DNA of 29,050 nt from Bacillota bacterium (GTDB taxonomy: Bacteria > Bacillota > Clostridia > Acetivibrionales > DSM-1351). Below, piece after piece: positions 17,524 to 24,116 of this stretch (the first letter of the stretch is position 1; the number at the start of each line of letters is the position of its first letter). The stretch covers positions 1 through 29,050 of the forward strand of contig JAEZIU010000185.1 of the NCBI GenBank assembly GCA_023436485.1, in the 5' to 3' direction. Under the pieces are notes generated by a model. That model saw nothing but the letters and a program-made list of their open reading frames with translations. It was not told the DNA's origin and ran no database searches. The position numbers and the translations under genes are program-made.

Positions 17524-18168
17524 ATGGAAGAATACAGGGTAATGGATAACATATACCTTTTTAATAGTTATATTGATGCAATTGATCTGTCATTCAATCA
17601 GTTTCTTGTTTTAACGCCCATTCCAATGCTAATTCATACAGGCACTAAAGATCGGACGGAAGTGTTACTTCCCAAAATCAAGGAAATATTGGGCAGTCGC
17701 CCTTTGGAGTATGTGTTTATATCACATTTTGAATCAGATGAATGCGGTGGTCTGGCACTTTTAAAAAACTACTATCCCGAAATAAAAGCTGTGTGTTCTC
17801 AGGTGACGGCAAGACAACTGATGGGCTTTGGTATATCTTCCAATATTGCAGTTGTTAATCCTCAGGACAAGATGAAAATTGGAGACAGCTTGTTTGAATT
17901 CATATCATACCCTTCTGAAATGCACCTTTGGGAAGGCTTGATGGCGTTTGAAACACAACAGGAAATACTGTACAGCAGTGATATATTTACCAGGACGGGT
18001 AAAATTGATAAACCCATTGTAGATTCAAAAATATATGAGGAGATACAAAACGTTAACCTACAGAAGGTACCGTCTCAGGAAGCTCTTGAACGGCTGAAAA
18101 AAGACATTTCGGCCTTGCAAATAAAATATCTGATGCCCGGTCACGGACCATGCCTGAAGCTTTTTTGA
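17524..18168 (+). CDS. Stand-alone diiron ODP-fold (metallo-beta-lactamase-like) protein
   Basis: A 214-aa protein with the beta-lactamase-like fold of flavodiiron proteins (FprA/ODP domain). All six metal ligands of that family can be placed: His68, Glu70 and Asp72 in HFESDE, His134 in SEMHLW, Asp153 in SSDIF and His207 in PGHGP. The residue after the first triad is Glu73 rather than the His common in zinc enzymes, which favours a diiron site. In flavodiiron proteins this domain reduces O2 or NO, but the flavodoxin domain that supplies electrons is missing: the protein ends soon after PGHGP. Related single-domain ODP proteins act as O2 or redox sensors in signalling systems. Its place after the c-di-GMP genes makes a sensor role attractive but unproven. 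The ATG follows AGGGAGA. Confidence 0.82.
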   Translation: MEEYRVMDNIYLFNSYIDAIDLSFNQFLVLTPIPMLIHTGTKDRTEVLLPKIKEILGSRPLEYVFISHFESDECGGLALLKNYYPEIKAVCSQVTARQLMGFGISSNIAVVNPQDKMKIGDSLFEFISYPSEMHLWEGLMAFETQQEILYSSDIFTRTGKIDKPIVDSKIYEEIQNVNLQKVPSQEALERLKKDISALQIKYLMPGHGPCLKLF

Positions 18169-18293
18169 AACTTAAATTGTAATGACTTCTTTGAACATAA
18201 AGAGTGTATAATGCAAATTCTGCTTAAATGAATTAAAACGGAATTTGTGCAAATAATACTTTATGAAAGTTAATTTCAAAGGAGGAATAAAAA

Positions 18294-18467
18294 ATGTCAG
18301 TTAAAAAAATGAGTCAGCCAAATACCGGTATAAAATGCATTGTTAATACATGTCATTATTACATGAATGGTGATCACTGTACTGCTGAGCAGATAGAAGT
18401 TCAGCCTAGAGATGCAAGAGACACTCAGGAGACAGATTGTGCTACATTTTTACCTGAAAACCAGTAA
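18294..18467 (+). CDS. DUF1540 small Cys-rich protein
   Basis: A 57-aa protein beginning MSVKKMSQPNTGIKC. It has four cysteines (15, 20, 29, 49) in the DUF1540 pattern: CxxxxCxYxxxGxxCxAxxI and a C-terminal TDCATF. The spacing suggests a bound metal such as zinc; the function of the family is unknown. The start is fixed by GGAGGA (18281-18286). It is followed directly by a strong terminator and is probably a single-gene transcript. Confidence 0.85.
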   Translation: MSVKKMSQPNTGIKCIVNTCHYYMNGDHCTAEQIEVQPRDARDTQETDCATFLPENQ

Positions 18468-18490
18468 TATATGAGATAGAAATAATATAC

Positions 18491-18531
18491 AAAAAGCGCC
18501 ATACCTCTTTATGACAGAGGTATGGCGTTTT
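18491..18531 (+). terminator. Rho-independent terminator of the DUF1540 gene
   Basis: CGCCATACCTCT (18497-18508) pairs with AGAGGTATGGCG (18516-18527) around a 7-nt loop, flanked by A and T runs. The stem is a perfect 12 bp. It lies 23 nt after the stop. Confidence 0.92.
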
Positions 18532-18637
18532 AATATAAAGCAGAAACCATATCAGAGTGAAAAGGTTAATGGACCTTGTTTTTCTGTCGATATACTATTT
18601 GAATTCGTAGCGAAGCAAACAGTCGAAAAGGAGTTAT

Positions 18638-18973
18638 ATGAACATACAGATATATGGGGCCAAAGGGTTTGATACACAGAAAGCAGAGAGATATTTCAAA
18701 GAACGGAAAATCAGCTATCAGTATATAGACCTCTTTAAGTATGGAATGAGCAAAGGTGAATTTGAAAGTGTAAAAGCAGCCGTCGGTATAAGTAATTTAA
18801 TAAATACCAAATCCAAGGAATTCGAAAAGCTTAATATGCGAAATCTTGGAGTAGGCAAAGTTGCACAAGAGGTTCTTTTAAAAAACCCTAAGCTATTTAA
18901 CATTCCAATAGTTAGAAATGGAAAGCAGGCAACTGTAGGATACGAGCCGGGCATATGGAGTCAATGGGAATAA
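18638..18973 (+). CDS. ArsC/Spx-fold protein without active-site cysteine
   Basis: A 111-aa thioredoxin-fold protein of the ArsC/Spx/YffB family: beta-strand MNIQIYG, helix TQKAERYFKERKI, YQYIDLFKYGMSKGE, then LLKNPKLFNIPIVRNGKQATVGY with the cis-Pro region. In true arsenate reductases a CxxC or single Cys sits in the first loop. Here that loop reads GAKGFDTQKA and the whole protein has no cysteine, so thiol reductase chemistry is excluded. It may be an Spx-like binding protein or a specialised paralogue. The ATG follows AAAGGAG. The gene ends 4 nt before the stop of a convergent minus-strand gene. Confidence 0.82.
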   Translation: MNIQIYGAKGFDTQKAERYFKERKISYQYIDLFKYGMSKGEFESVKAAVGISNLINTKSKEFEKLNMRNLGVGKVAQEVLLKNPKLFNIPIVRNGKQATVGYEPGIWSQWE

Positions 18974-18977
18974 AGAC

Positions 18978-19604
18978 TTAATGACGTATATAATAAACAA
19001 CTTTTACGGTCATATTTTCAATGTCTTTCAGCCTGTGAAACAACAAATCAGATACCCAGTGGATATTATTTATCCCATGAAGGCTTGTAAATATGGAAAT
19101 AAATAAGTCCGCTGAAATCCATACAAAGCATATATTACTGATTAATGCCTTGTTGCTCAGTGAAAGCTGTCTGATTCTTCTTATTATTACAGGATGAATA
19201 CTATAAACAGCTATAAGAGACATTATTCCCCAAATCAGCGTATTCCTCAAACATATTATACCTAGAAAATTTAAAGAATCCCCGCTGTAATTCCACAGTT
19301 CACGATTAAAAACTCTTTCCAGCAGCAGACCCGTTATGAATTCCAGAACAGTAGTAATTAGCACTGCACCAAAAAATACAAGTAAGGGGCGGGATTTTAA
19401 TTTGTCCAGAAGATATACAACCAAAATTGTACCCACTCCATAAATGCCACACAAAGGGCTTATGAGAAACCCTCTCTTTATAAAATGCCAGTGATAAACG
19501 GATAAATAAACTGTTTCCATTAACCAACCGCAGAAGGAATATATAATAAAGCATAGAAATATATTATAGATTCTTGCCAAATTTCTTGATACGTTATAGT
19601 TCAT
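18978..19604 (-). CDS. PF06541-type multipass membrane protein (putative ABC transporter permease)
   Basis: A membrane protein of 208 aa from ATG 19604. It carries the family motif YSFCGWLMETVY followed by KRGFLISPLCGIYGVG near the N-terminus, then further hydrophobic helices around LLVFFGAVLITTVLEFITG, IWGIMSLIAVYSI and NICFVWISADLFISIF. The family is annotated as a putative ABC transporter permease (CmpB-like), but no ATPase gene is nearby and the biochemical role is not established. The frame extends to a TTG at 19658. I prefer ATG 19604, preceded by AAGAGAG; ATG 19640 has no visible ribosome binding site. It is the only minus-strand gene in the window and converges on the ArsC/Spx-fold gene. 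Confidence 0.82.
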   Translation of the reverse strand: MNYNVSRNLARIYNIFLCFIIYSFCGWLMETVYLSVYHWHFIKRGFLISPLCGIYGVGTILVVYLLDKLKSRPLLVFFGAVLITTVLEFITGLLLERVFNRELWNYSGDSLNFLGIICLRNTLIWGIMSLIAVYSIHPVIIRRIRQLSLSNKALISNICFVWISADLFISIFTSLHGINNIHWVSDLLFHRLKDIENMTVKVVYYIRH

Positions 19605-19722
19605 ATATGCAGCTCTCTTATTGGATTTGTTTAATATCATGCTATGAAATTGAAACAAATAGCGTTACTTTTATATGTGTATTCAATGTAGCTTAATAAT
19701 ATTTCAACATAAAATTTGTTAA

Positions 19723-19751
19723 TTGACATTGCCGAAATGCTTTGCTAATAT
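19723..19751 (+). promoter_or_regulatory. Strong sigma-A promoter of the YgjP-like gene
   Basis: TTGACA (19723) and TAATAT (19746) are separated by exactly 17 nt. The -35 is consensus and the -10 is a close match. The start codon is 38 nt after the -10. Confidence 0.75.
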
Positions 19752-19788
19752 CGGATACAGTTGTTTATGCTTACGGAGGTCATACTGA

Positions 19789-20535
19789 GTGAAAAATTTA
19801 GAAAAAACTGTTGAAAGTTTATCAAGAATAAAGCTTGGCGGAAAAGAGCTGGAATATAGTATTAGAAGAAGCAGCAGAAGAACAATTTCCATTATGATAA
19901 AAAATACCGGACAGATTGTTGTAGCCTGTCCGTTAAAAACACCGTTTGCATACATTGAGAAACTCTTGCTGGAAAAAGAGGGTTGGATTCTACAAAAGCT
20001 GGCAGAAATCCGGGAGAAACCCATTACCGTGAGAGAAAAATCCTTTGAAAACGGTGAGGTGTTCTATTATCTTGGACTACCATACAAGCTTAAAATTGTT
20101 GCGAATAACATCACCCCAAAACCAAAAGTAAACATCGAAGCGGAACTAATTGTTTTGGAGGTATCCGAAACTGCTGACAAGAACAAAATTAAATCCTTCC
20201 TTAAAAGTTGGTATATTTCAAAAGCCAGAGAGCTTCTGGAACAAAGAATCAGACTATACTCGTCGGAAATAGGGGTGTTTCCTAAAAGAACGGCCATCAA
20301 GGAGCAAAAAACCAGATGGGGCAGTTGTAGCACAAAAGGTAATATAAACCTTAATTGGAAGCTGATTATGTCGCCGCTAAAGGTAATAGATTATGTGGTG
20401 ATCCATGAACTCTGTCATATGAAAGAAATGAACCACTCTAAAAAGTTCTGGCAACACGTACAAAGTATTATGCCTGATTATGAGGTTTACAAAAAATGGC
20501 TAAAGGATAATGGTTATACTTTAGCCTTTGAGTAA
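19789..20535 (+). CDS. YgjP-like (DUF45) zinc metallopeptidase
   Basis: A 248-aa protein of the YgjP/DUF45 metallopeptidase family. The zinc-binding motif is HELCH (His206, Glu207, His210) followed by NHSKKFW with His216 as likely third ligand. Upstream, KTRWGSCSTKGNINLNWKLIM is the other family hallmark (about 173-192). The N-terminal part, with EYSIRRSSRRTISIMI and a helical middle segment, is also typical. It is cytoplasmic, with no signal peptide. The substrate is not known; members are often found near restriction systems, but none is present here. It starts at GTG 19789, supported by GGAGGT 8 nt upstream and a promoter just before. Confidence 0.9.
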   Translation: MKNLEKTVESLSRIKLGGKELEYSIRRSSRRTISIMIKNTGQIVVACPLKTPFAYIEKLLLEKEGWILQKLAEIREKPITVREKSFENGEVFYYLGLPYKLKIVANNITPKPKVNIEAELIVLEVSETADKNKIKSFLKSWYISKARELLEQRIRLYSSEIGVFPKRTAIKEQKTRWGSCSTKGNINLNWKLIMSPLKVIDYVVIHELCHMKEMNHSKKFWQHVQSIMPDYEVYKKWLKDNGYTLAFE

Positions 20536-20576
20536 AATAGTTATAAAATTACATGTAAAAAAGACAAGAATGTACA

Positions 20577-20604
20577 TTGAATTTTAGTTTTATAAAAGTA
20601 TAAT
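20577..20604 (+). promoter_or_regulatory. Promoter of the aldo/keto reductase gene
   Basis: TTGAAT (20577) and TATAAT (20599) are separated by 16 nt. The -10 is consensus. The leader to ATG 20680 is about 70 nt and ends with the ribosome binding site CCGGAGGG. Confidence 0.65.
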
Positions 20605-20679
20605 TTTAACGTAATACTATTTAAATTATTAAATTAAAAAACTGCTAAATTATACAGGATCTCCGGAGGGAATTATACG

Positions 20680-21780
20680 ATGATTTACAAAAAATACGGT
20701 AAAACAGACAAGAATATATCTGCAATAGGATTTGGAGGTATGAGGTTTCCAAAGGTAGGAGATAGCTATGATTATGATAAATGTGCAGAGATAGTTATAC
20801 AGGCAAATGAACTTGGCGTAAACTATTTTGATACTGCACCGGGATATAATGATGATCATAGTGAATTGATTATGTCTCATGCTTTTAAAAGCATGAAGAA
20901 GCCATTTTATGTTTCTACAAAAAGCAGCAGTAAGGATGGTTCAAAGCTACGTGAACAGCTGGAGACATCTTTAAAAAGAATGAATCTTGAGAAAATTAAC
21001 TTTTTCCATATATGGTGTATACTCAGCCTCGACGACTATAGAAGCAGGATGGTAAAGGGCGGTGCTTACGAGGCAGCCTTAAAAGCCAAAGAAGAAGGAC
21101 TTATAGAGCATATAGTATTTTCTACCCATTGTACGGGTGATGAGATTGAAACAATAGTAAATGAAGGCTGCTTTGAAGGAATGACGGTAGGCTATAATAT
21201 ACTTAACTTCCCTTTCAGACAAAAGGGGCTGGAGGCTGCTTATAAAAAGGGTCTTGGCATAGCTACAATGAATCCTCTCGGAGGAGGATTGATACCTCAG
21301 AAGTCCGACTATTTTGATTTTATCAGAAGTGAAGACGACCAAAACGTAGTTGATGCTGCGTTAAGGTTCAATGCATCACATGATGAAATAACTACTGTAT
21401 TAGCCGGAATGGGTAGTATTGATGAGGTAATTCAAAACTGTAAGGTTGGCGATAACCTGGTTAAACTTGAGCAAACCAAGTTGAAGGAAATCGAAGGAAG
21501 GTTGTTTAATTCCATGGATAAACTTTGTACAGGCTGCCGTTATTGCGAGTACTGTCCTAAGCAAATTCCCGTATCAAAATATATGCTTTCCTACAACAAT
21601 CACATTTTAGGTAATACAGAGGACGTTCTTAATAACCTGAAAGGTCACTGGGGAATTAAGCAGGAGGATGTTAACAACTGTATAGAATGTGGTTTATGCG
21701 AAGGAAAATGTACACAGCACTTGCCAATAATAAGCAGGTTGAAAGAAATTGGTTCATTTGAGGATGCTGCGAATAAGTAG
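20680..21780 (+). CDS. Aldo/keto reductase with C-terminal [4Fe-4S] ferredoxin domain
   Basis: A 366-aa fusion. Residues about 1-265 form the aldo/keto reductase barrel, with the catalytic tetrad placed as Asp51 and Tyr56 in YFDTAPGY, Lys81 in VSTKSS and His110 in FFHIW. Residues about 283-365 carry two cysteine clusters: CTGCRYCEYCP (Cys283, 286, 289, 292) and CIECGLCEGKC, predicted to bind iron-sulfur clusters. Such fusions are common in anaerobes and are assumed to exchange electrons between the NAD(P)H-dependent or substrate site and ferredoxin-like partners; the substrate is unknown. The ATG follows CCGGAGGG. It has its own promoter and is followed by a terminator, so it is monocistronic. 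Confidence 0.92.
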   Translation: MIYKKYGKTDKNISAIGFGGMRFPKVGDSYDYDKCAEIVIQANELGVNYFDTAPGYNDDHSELIMSHAFKSMKKPFYVSTKSSSKDGSKLREQLETSLKRMNLEKINFFHIWCILSLDDYRSRMVKGGAYEAALKAKEEGLIEHIVFSTHCTGDEIETIVNEGCFEGMTVGYNILNFPFRQKGLEAAYKKGLGIATMNPLGGGLIPQKSDYFDFIRSEDDQNVVDAALRFNASHDEITTVLAGMGSIDEVIQNCKVGDNLVKLEQTKLKEIEGRLFNSMDKLCTGCRYCEYCPKQIPVSKYMLSYNNHILGNTEDVLNNLKGHWGIKQEDVNNCIECGLCEGKCTQHLPIISRLKEIGSFEDAANK

Positions 21781-21848
21781 AAATTGCTTTTAAGCATTAC
21801 AATGTTTGATAGGGGATTGGAGAACAGAGTTATTCTGATAGTTAACTG

Positions 21849-21891
21849 AAACAGGCTGACTGGAGAAATTTATCCAGACTGCCTGTTTTTT
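21849..21891 (+). terminator. Terminator after the aldo/keto reductase gene
   Basis: AACAGGC and CTGGA pair with TCCAG and GCCTGTT, with a 3-nt internal loop on each side (TGA and ACT), followed by a T-run. It is about 70 nt after the stop. Confidence 0.82.
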
Positions 21892-21924
21892 ATGAATTAC
21901 GTAAACTTACAACAGTAAGAGTTA

Positions 21925-21964
21925 AATAAGGTAGGGTGAAAAAAAATCACCCTACCTTATTTTG
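21925..21964 (+). terminator. Second hairpin terminator
   Basis: AATAAGGTAGGGTGA (21925-21939) pairs perfectly with TCACCCTACCTTATT (21947-21961) around an A7 loop. T residues follow. No gene lies between it and the first terminator; it may be a double terminator or the relic of a lost gene, and it may work in both directions. Confidence 0.72.
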
Positions 21965-22058
21965 CTAAAATTTACTATATTTATCTATAAGTAATTTGGC
22001 TTTGCTGATAAAGGGTTGAAAATAGGAATTAAAAGCAAAATTTAATCAATTTATAAAG

Positions 22059-22190
22059 AACCTTTCAGGGGGACAAAAGCAAGTTTGATGTAGCTTCATC
22101 AAGGATCAGGATTATTGAATCTCTCGCAACCGCCCTTGCCATTGCTATCTTTTAGGATAAAACAGTAATTATGATAACACATAAATCTGT
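22059..22190 (+). pseudogene. Remnant of an ABC-transporter ATPase
   Basis: Two fragments of an ABC ATPase can be read in different frames. At 22059-22082 the translation is NLSGGQKQ, the ABC signature motif. At about 22084-22185 it is FDVASSR..IIESL, then a stop (22150-22155 area), then DKTVIMITHK, which correspond to the D-loop and H-loop regions of the same domain. The roughly 40 residues that normally lie between signature and Walker B are missing, there is a frameshift, and no start or upstream domain remains. It lies directly upstream of the RiPP precursor, so it may be what is left of a peptide exporter once associated with the locus (inference). Confidence 0.6.
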
Positions 22191-22259
22191 ATTCAAGAAA
22201 TAACGGATATTCTGGACAATTATAACCAGAACATGAATGTCAGTTGAATTTGATTCCTG

Positions 22260-22268
22260 TGATATACT
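22260..22268 (+). promoter_or_regulatory. Extended -10 promoter of the RiPP precursor
   Basis: TGATATACT has a TG in extended -10 position and a near-consensus -10. It is about 93 nt before the precursor ATG. TTGAAT at 22244 is only 13 nt upstream and too close to be a good -35. The hairpin at 22305-22328 would lie in the leader. Confidence 0.4.
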
Positions 22269-22361
22269 CGAGGATTAACAGGCTTCAAATATATTTAGCC
22301 GAAGACAGTAGGATTCGCGATCCTCTGTTGTGGGTGTTCAAGATAAAAGGGGGTGAAATAC

Positions 22362-22529
22362 ATGAAAAAACTCGGAAAGAACTTAAATTTGGTTGAAAGA
22401 ACCGTTGAAGCATACAATTGTGGTTGCAGCTGTATGTGTTCCTGCTACGGTGGAGGATCTTCAGTTGAATATACTATAGGCAATTCTACTGCTATACAGA
22501 TAGGAGTAAACGCTGAAACAGGAAATTAA
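22362..22529 (+). CDS. Cys-rich RiPP precursor peptide (CLI_3235-like)
   Basis: A 55-aa peptide starting MKKLGKNLNLVERTVEAY, followed by five cysteines in strict alternation (Cys20, 22, 24, 26, 28: CGCSCMCSC), then YGGGSS and a tail without cysteine, VEYTIGNSTAIQIG. The leader MKKLGK plus a Cys-rich block matches, from memory, the CLI_3235 family of predicted bacteriocin precursors (TIGR04065). In known clusters these sit next to a radical SAM maturase, as here. The start is supported by AAGGGGG 9 nt upstream. It is the first gene of the locus and is separated from the maturase by a 21-bp hairpin. The mature product is unknown; thioether crosslinks from the cysteines are the expected chemistry for this maturase class (inference). 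It is too small to be called by usual gene-length thresholds. Confidence 0.87.
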   Translation: MKKLGKNLNLVERTVEAYNCGCSCMCSCYGGGSSVEYTIGNSTAIQIGVNAETGN

Positions 22530-22548
22530 TCACAATTAATAGAAGGTC

Positions 22549-22596
22549 TAAATACGGTATAACCAAAACGTGTATGTTTTGGTTATACCGTATTTA
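22549..22596 (+). promoter_or_regulatory. 21-bp perfect hairpin between precursor and maturase genes
   Basis: Positions 22549-22569 are the exact reverse complement of 22576-22596, with a 6-nt loop GTGTAT. The core of the stem is CGGTATAACC. There is no long T-run after it, so it looks more like an attenuator, RNA-stability or processing element than a full terminator. Its position 20 nt after the precursor stop fits a device giving more precursor than enzyme mRNA. Confidence 0.78.
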
Positions 22597-22660
22597 ACAT
22601 AAAAGCTACCAAATAAGATTAAATCTGGAAATAATTTATAAAGTAAGGAGAATATTTTTA

Positions 22661-24115
22661 ATGACAAAGGATAAGTCTTTCATTCACCTTTTTGAAACTC
22701 CGGGAGGATTTTACCTGTATGATGTTAATAGAAATTCTATCTTAAAGGTGGAAAAATCGGTTTATGACTCATTGAAGTCAGGTATAGAAAGTATATCCAA
22801 TAATAATATTTCTTATAAGGATAGCCTCAAAAACATTATAAAGAACATGAGGGAAAAAGGATTTCTTTCAGAAAAAAGGATTAAAGAGGTATCTCACCCA
22901 GCTACGGATAAATTGGACTATTTTTTAAGCAATAAAATAAGAATGATTATACTTCAAGTGACACAGCAGTGTAACTTAAGGTGCGAATATTGTGCATACT
23001 CCGGGAAATATATGAACAGAGGACATGCAAACAACAGAATGAGCTTTGAAACAGCTAAAAAGGGAATAGATTTTCTTATAGCCAATTCAAGGGATGTTGA
23101 TTCCATAAATATTGCATTTTACGGAGGAGAGCCTTTACTGGAATTCAAACTCATGAAGAAATGTATAGAATATGCCAAGACTGCTGCTGAAGGCAAGACA
23201 ATAAGATTTAACTTCACTACAAACGGAACACTTTTCACAAGGGAAATTATAGACTATTTATCATTTCATGATGTAAGTATAACAATCAGTCTTGACGGAC
23301 CGAGGGAGGTTCAGGATAAATCAAGGAAATTTGCATCAAACGGTTGTGGGACATTCGAAAAAATTAATGAAAATCTTGAAATTATTAAAAACAATTATCC
23401 TGAATATTTTAGTAAGATATTATTTAATATTGTTTTGGACAAAGAGAACGATTTCAGCTGCGTTAATGATTTCTTTGCTTCTTATGATACTATTAAGGAC
23501 TCCATGCTGAATGCCTCGGAGAAATCAATGCATTACGCTAAATCTGAAATTAATTCTTCTGAAGAGTTTGATATAAAAATGAGGTATGAGACATTTAAGT
23601 TGTTTCTCAGCAAAATAAATAAATTGGACAGTAAACATGTCTCAAAACTAGTAGAGAACAATTACAATGCCATAAAAAAAATTGCATTGAGTGAAAGGGA
23701 ACAGACAAATGAGCTACCGGATACGGCACATCATTCAGGACCATGCATTCCGGGGACTCAAAGGCTGTTCATGGATGTAAACGGTAATTTATACCCGTGT
23801 GAAAAGTGTAGTGAAAGCTCTGATACAGTGAATATCGGTCACATTGATAAGGGCTTTGATATTGAAAAGGTCAGAAAACTTTTAAATATCGGAAAAATAA
23901 CCTCGGAAAACTGTATCAACTGCTGGGCCTTTCGCTTCTGTTACATATGTGCGGTTGCGGTGGATGATACAAAAGGAATATCTCCCGAAAATAAACGTTC
24001 GATGTGTGGAGTAGTAAGAAGAGTACAGGAACAATGTTTTAAAGACTATTGTACACTTAAGGAATTCGGATATGAATTTGATGAAAAAAGCAGAAATTTT
24101 TTAATGGAGGGGTAA
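22661..24115 (+). CDS. ccpM: Radical SAM/SPASM peptide maturase, CcpM-like
   Basis: A 484-aa radical SAM enzyme. The SAM-binding [4Fe-4S] motif is CNLRCEYC with Cys104, Cys108 and Cys111, followed by YGGEPLLE, TTNGTLF and ISLDGP, the standard barrel landmarks. Residues 1-90 resemble a RiPP-recognition-type N-terminal domain. The C-terminal SPASM domain starts at Cys362 (GPCIPGT) and includes YPCEKC, CINCWAFRFCYIC and a last Cys in RSMC, enough for two auxiliary clusters. From memory this is the Cys-rich peptide maturase CcpM (TIGR04068), which goes with CLI_3235-type precursors. It should install crosslinks in the peptide encoded at 22362. The ATG follows AAGGAG with a 10-nt spacer, and the next gene starts 1 nt after the stop. 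Confidence 0.92.
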   Translation: MTKDKSFIHLFETPGGFYLYDVNRNSILKVEKSVYDSLKSGIESISNNNISYKDSLKNIIKNMREKGFLSEKRIKEVSHPATDKLDYFLSNKIRMIILQVTQQCNLRCEYCAYSGKYMNRGHANNRMSFETAKKGIDFLIANSRDVDSINIAFYGGEPLLEFKLMKKCIEYAKTAAEGKTIRFNFTTNGTLFTREIIDYLSFHDVSITISLDGPREVQDKSRKFASNGCGTFEKINENLEIIKNNYPEYFSKILFNIVLDKENDFSCVNDFFASYDTIKDSMLNASEKSMHYAKSEINSSEEFDIKMRYETFKLFLSKINKLDSKHVSKLVENNYNAIKKIALSEREQTNELPDTAHHSGPCIPGTQRLFMDVNGNLYPCEKCSESSDTVNIGHIDKGFDIEKVRKLLNIGKITSENCINCWAFRFCYICAVAVDDTKGISPENKRSMCGVVRRVQEQCFKDYCTLKEFGYEFDEKSRNFLMEG

Positions 24116-24116
24116 A

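Larger units (their letters stand above)
21781..22361. other. 580-nt gene-poor region between reductase and RiPP precursor
   Basis: It holds two terminators (21849-21891, 21925-21964), the ABC ATPase remnant (22059-22190), an extended -10 element (22260-22268) and a small imperfect hairpin (22305-22328; AGGAT/ATCCT core, loop TCGCG) shortly before the precursor ribosome binding site. I find no intact reading frame on either strand. Confidence 0.6.

Noticed and set aside
22305..22328. Small hairpin before the RiPP precursor as a riboswitch
   Set aside because: The stem is short and imperfect, and no known riboswitch core sequence is present around it.
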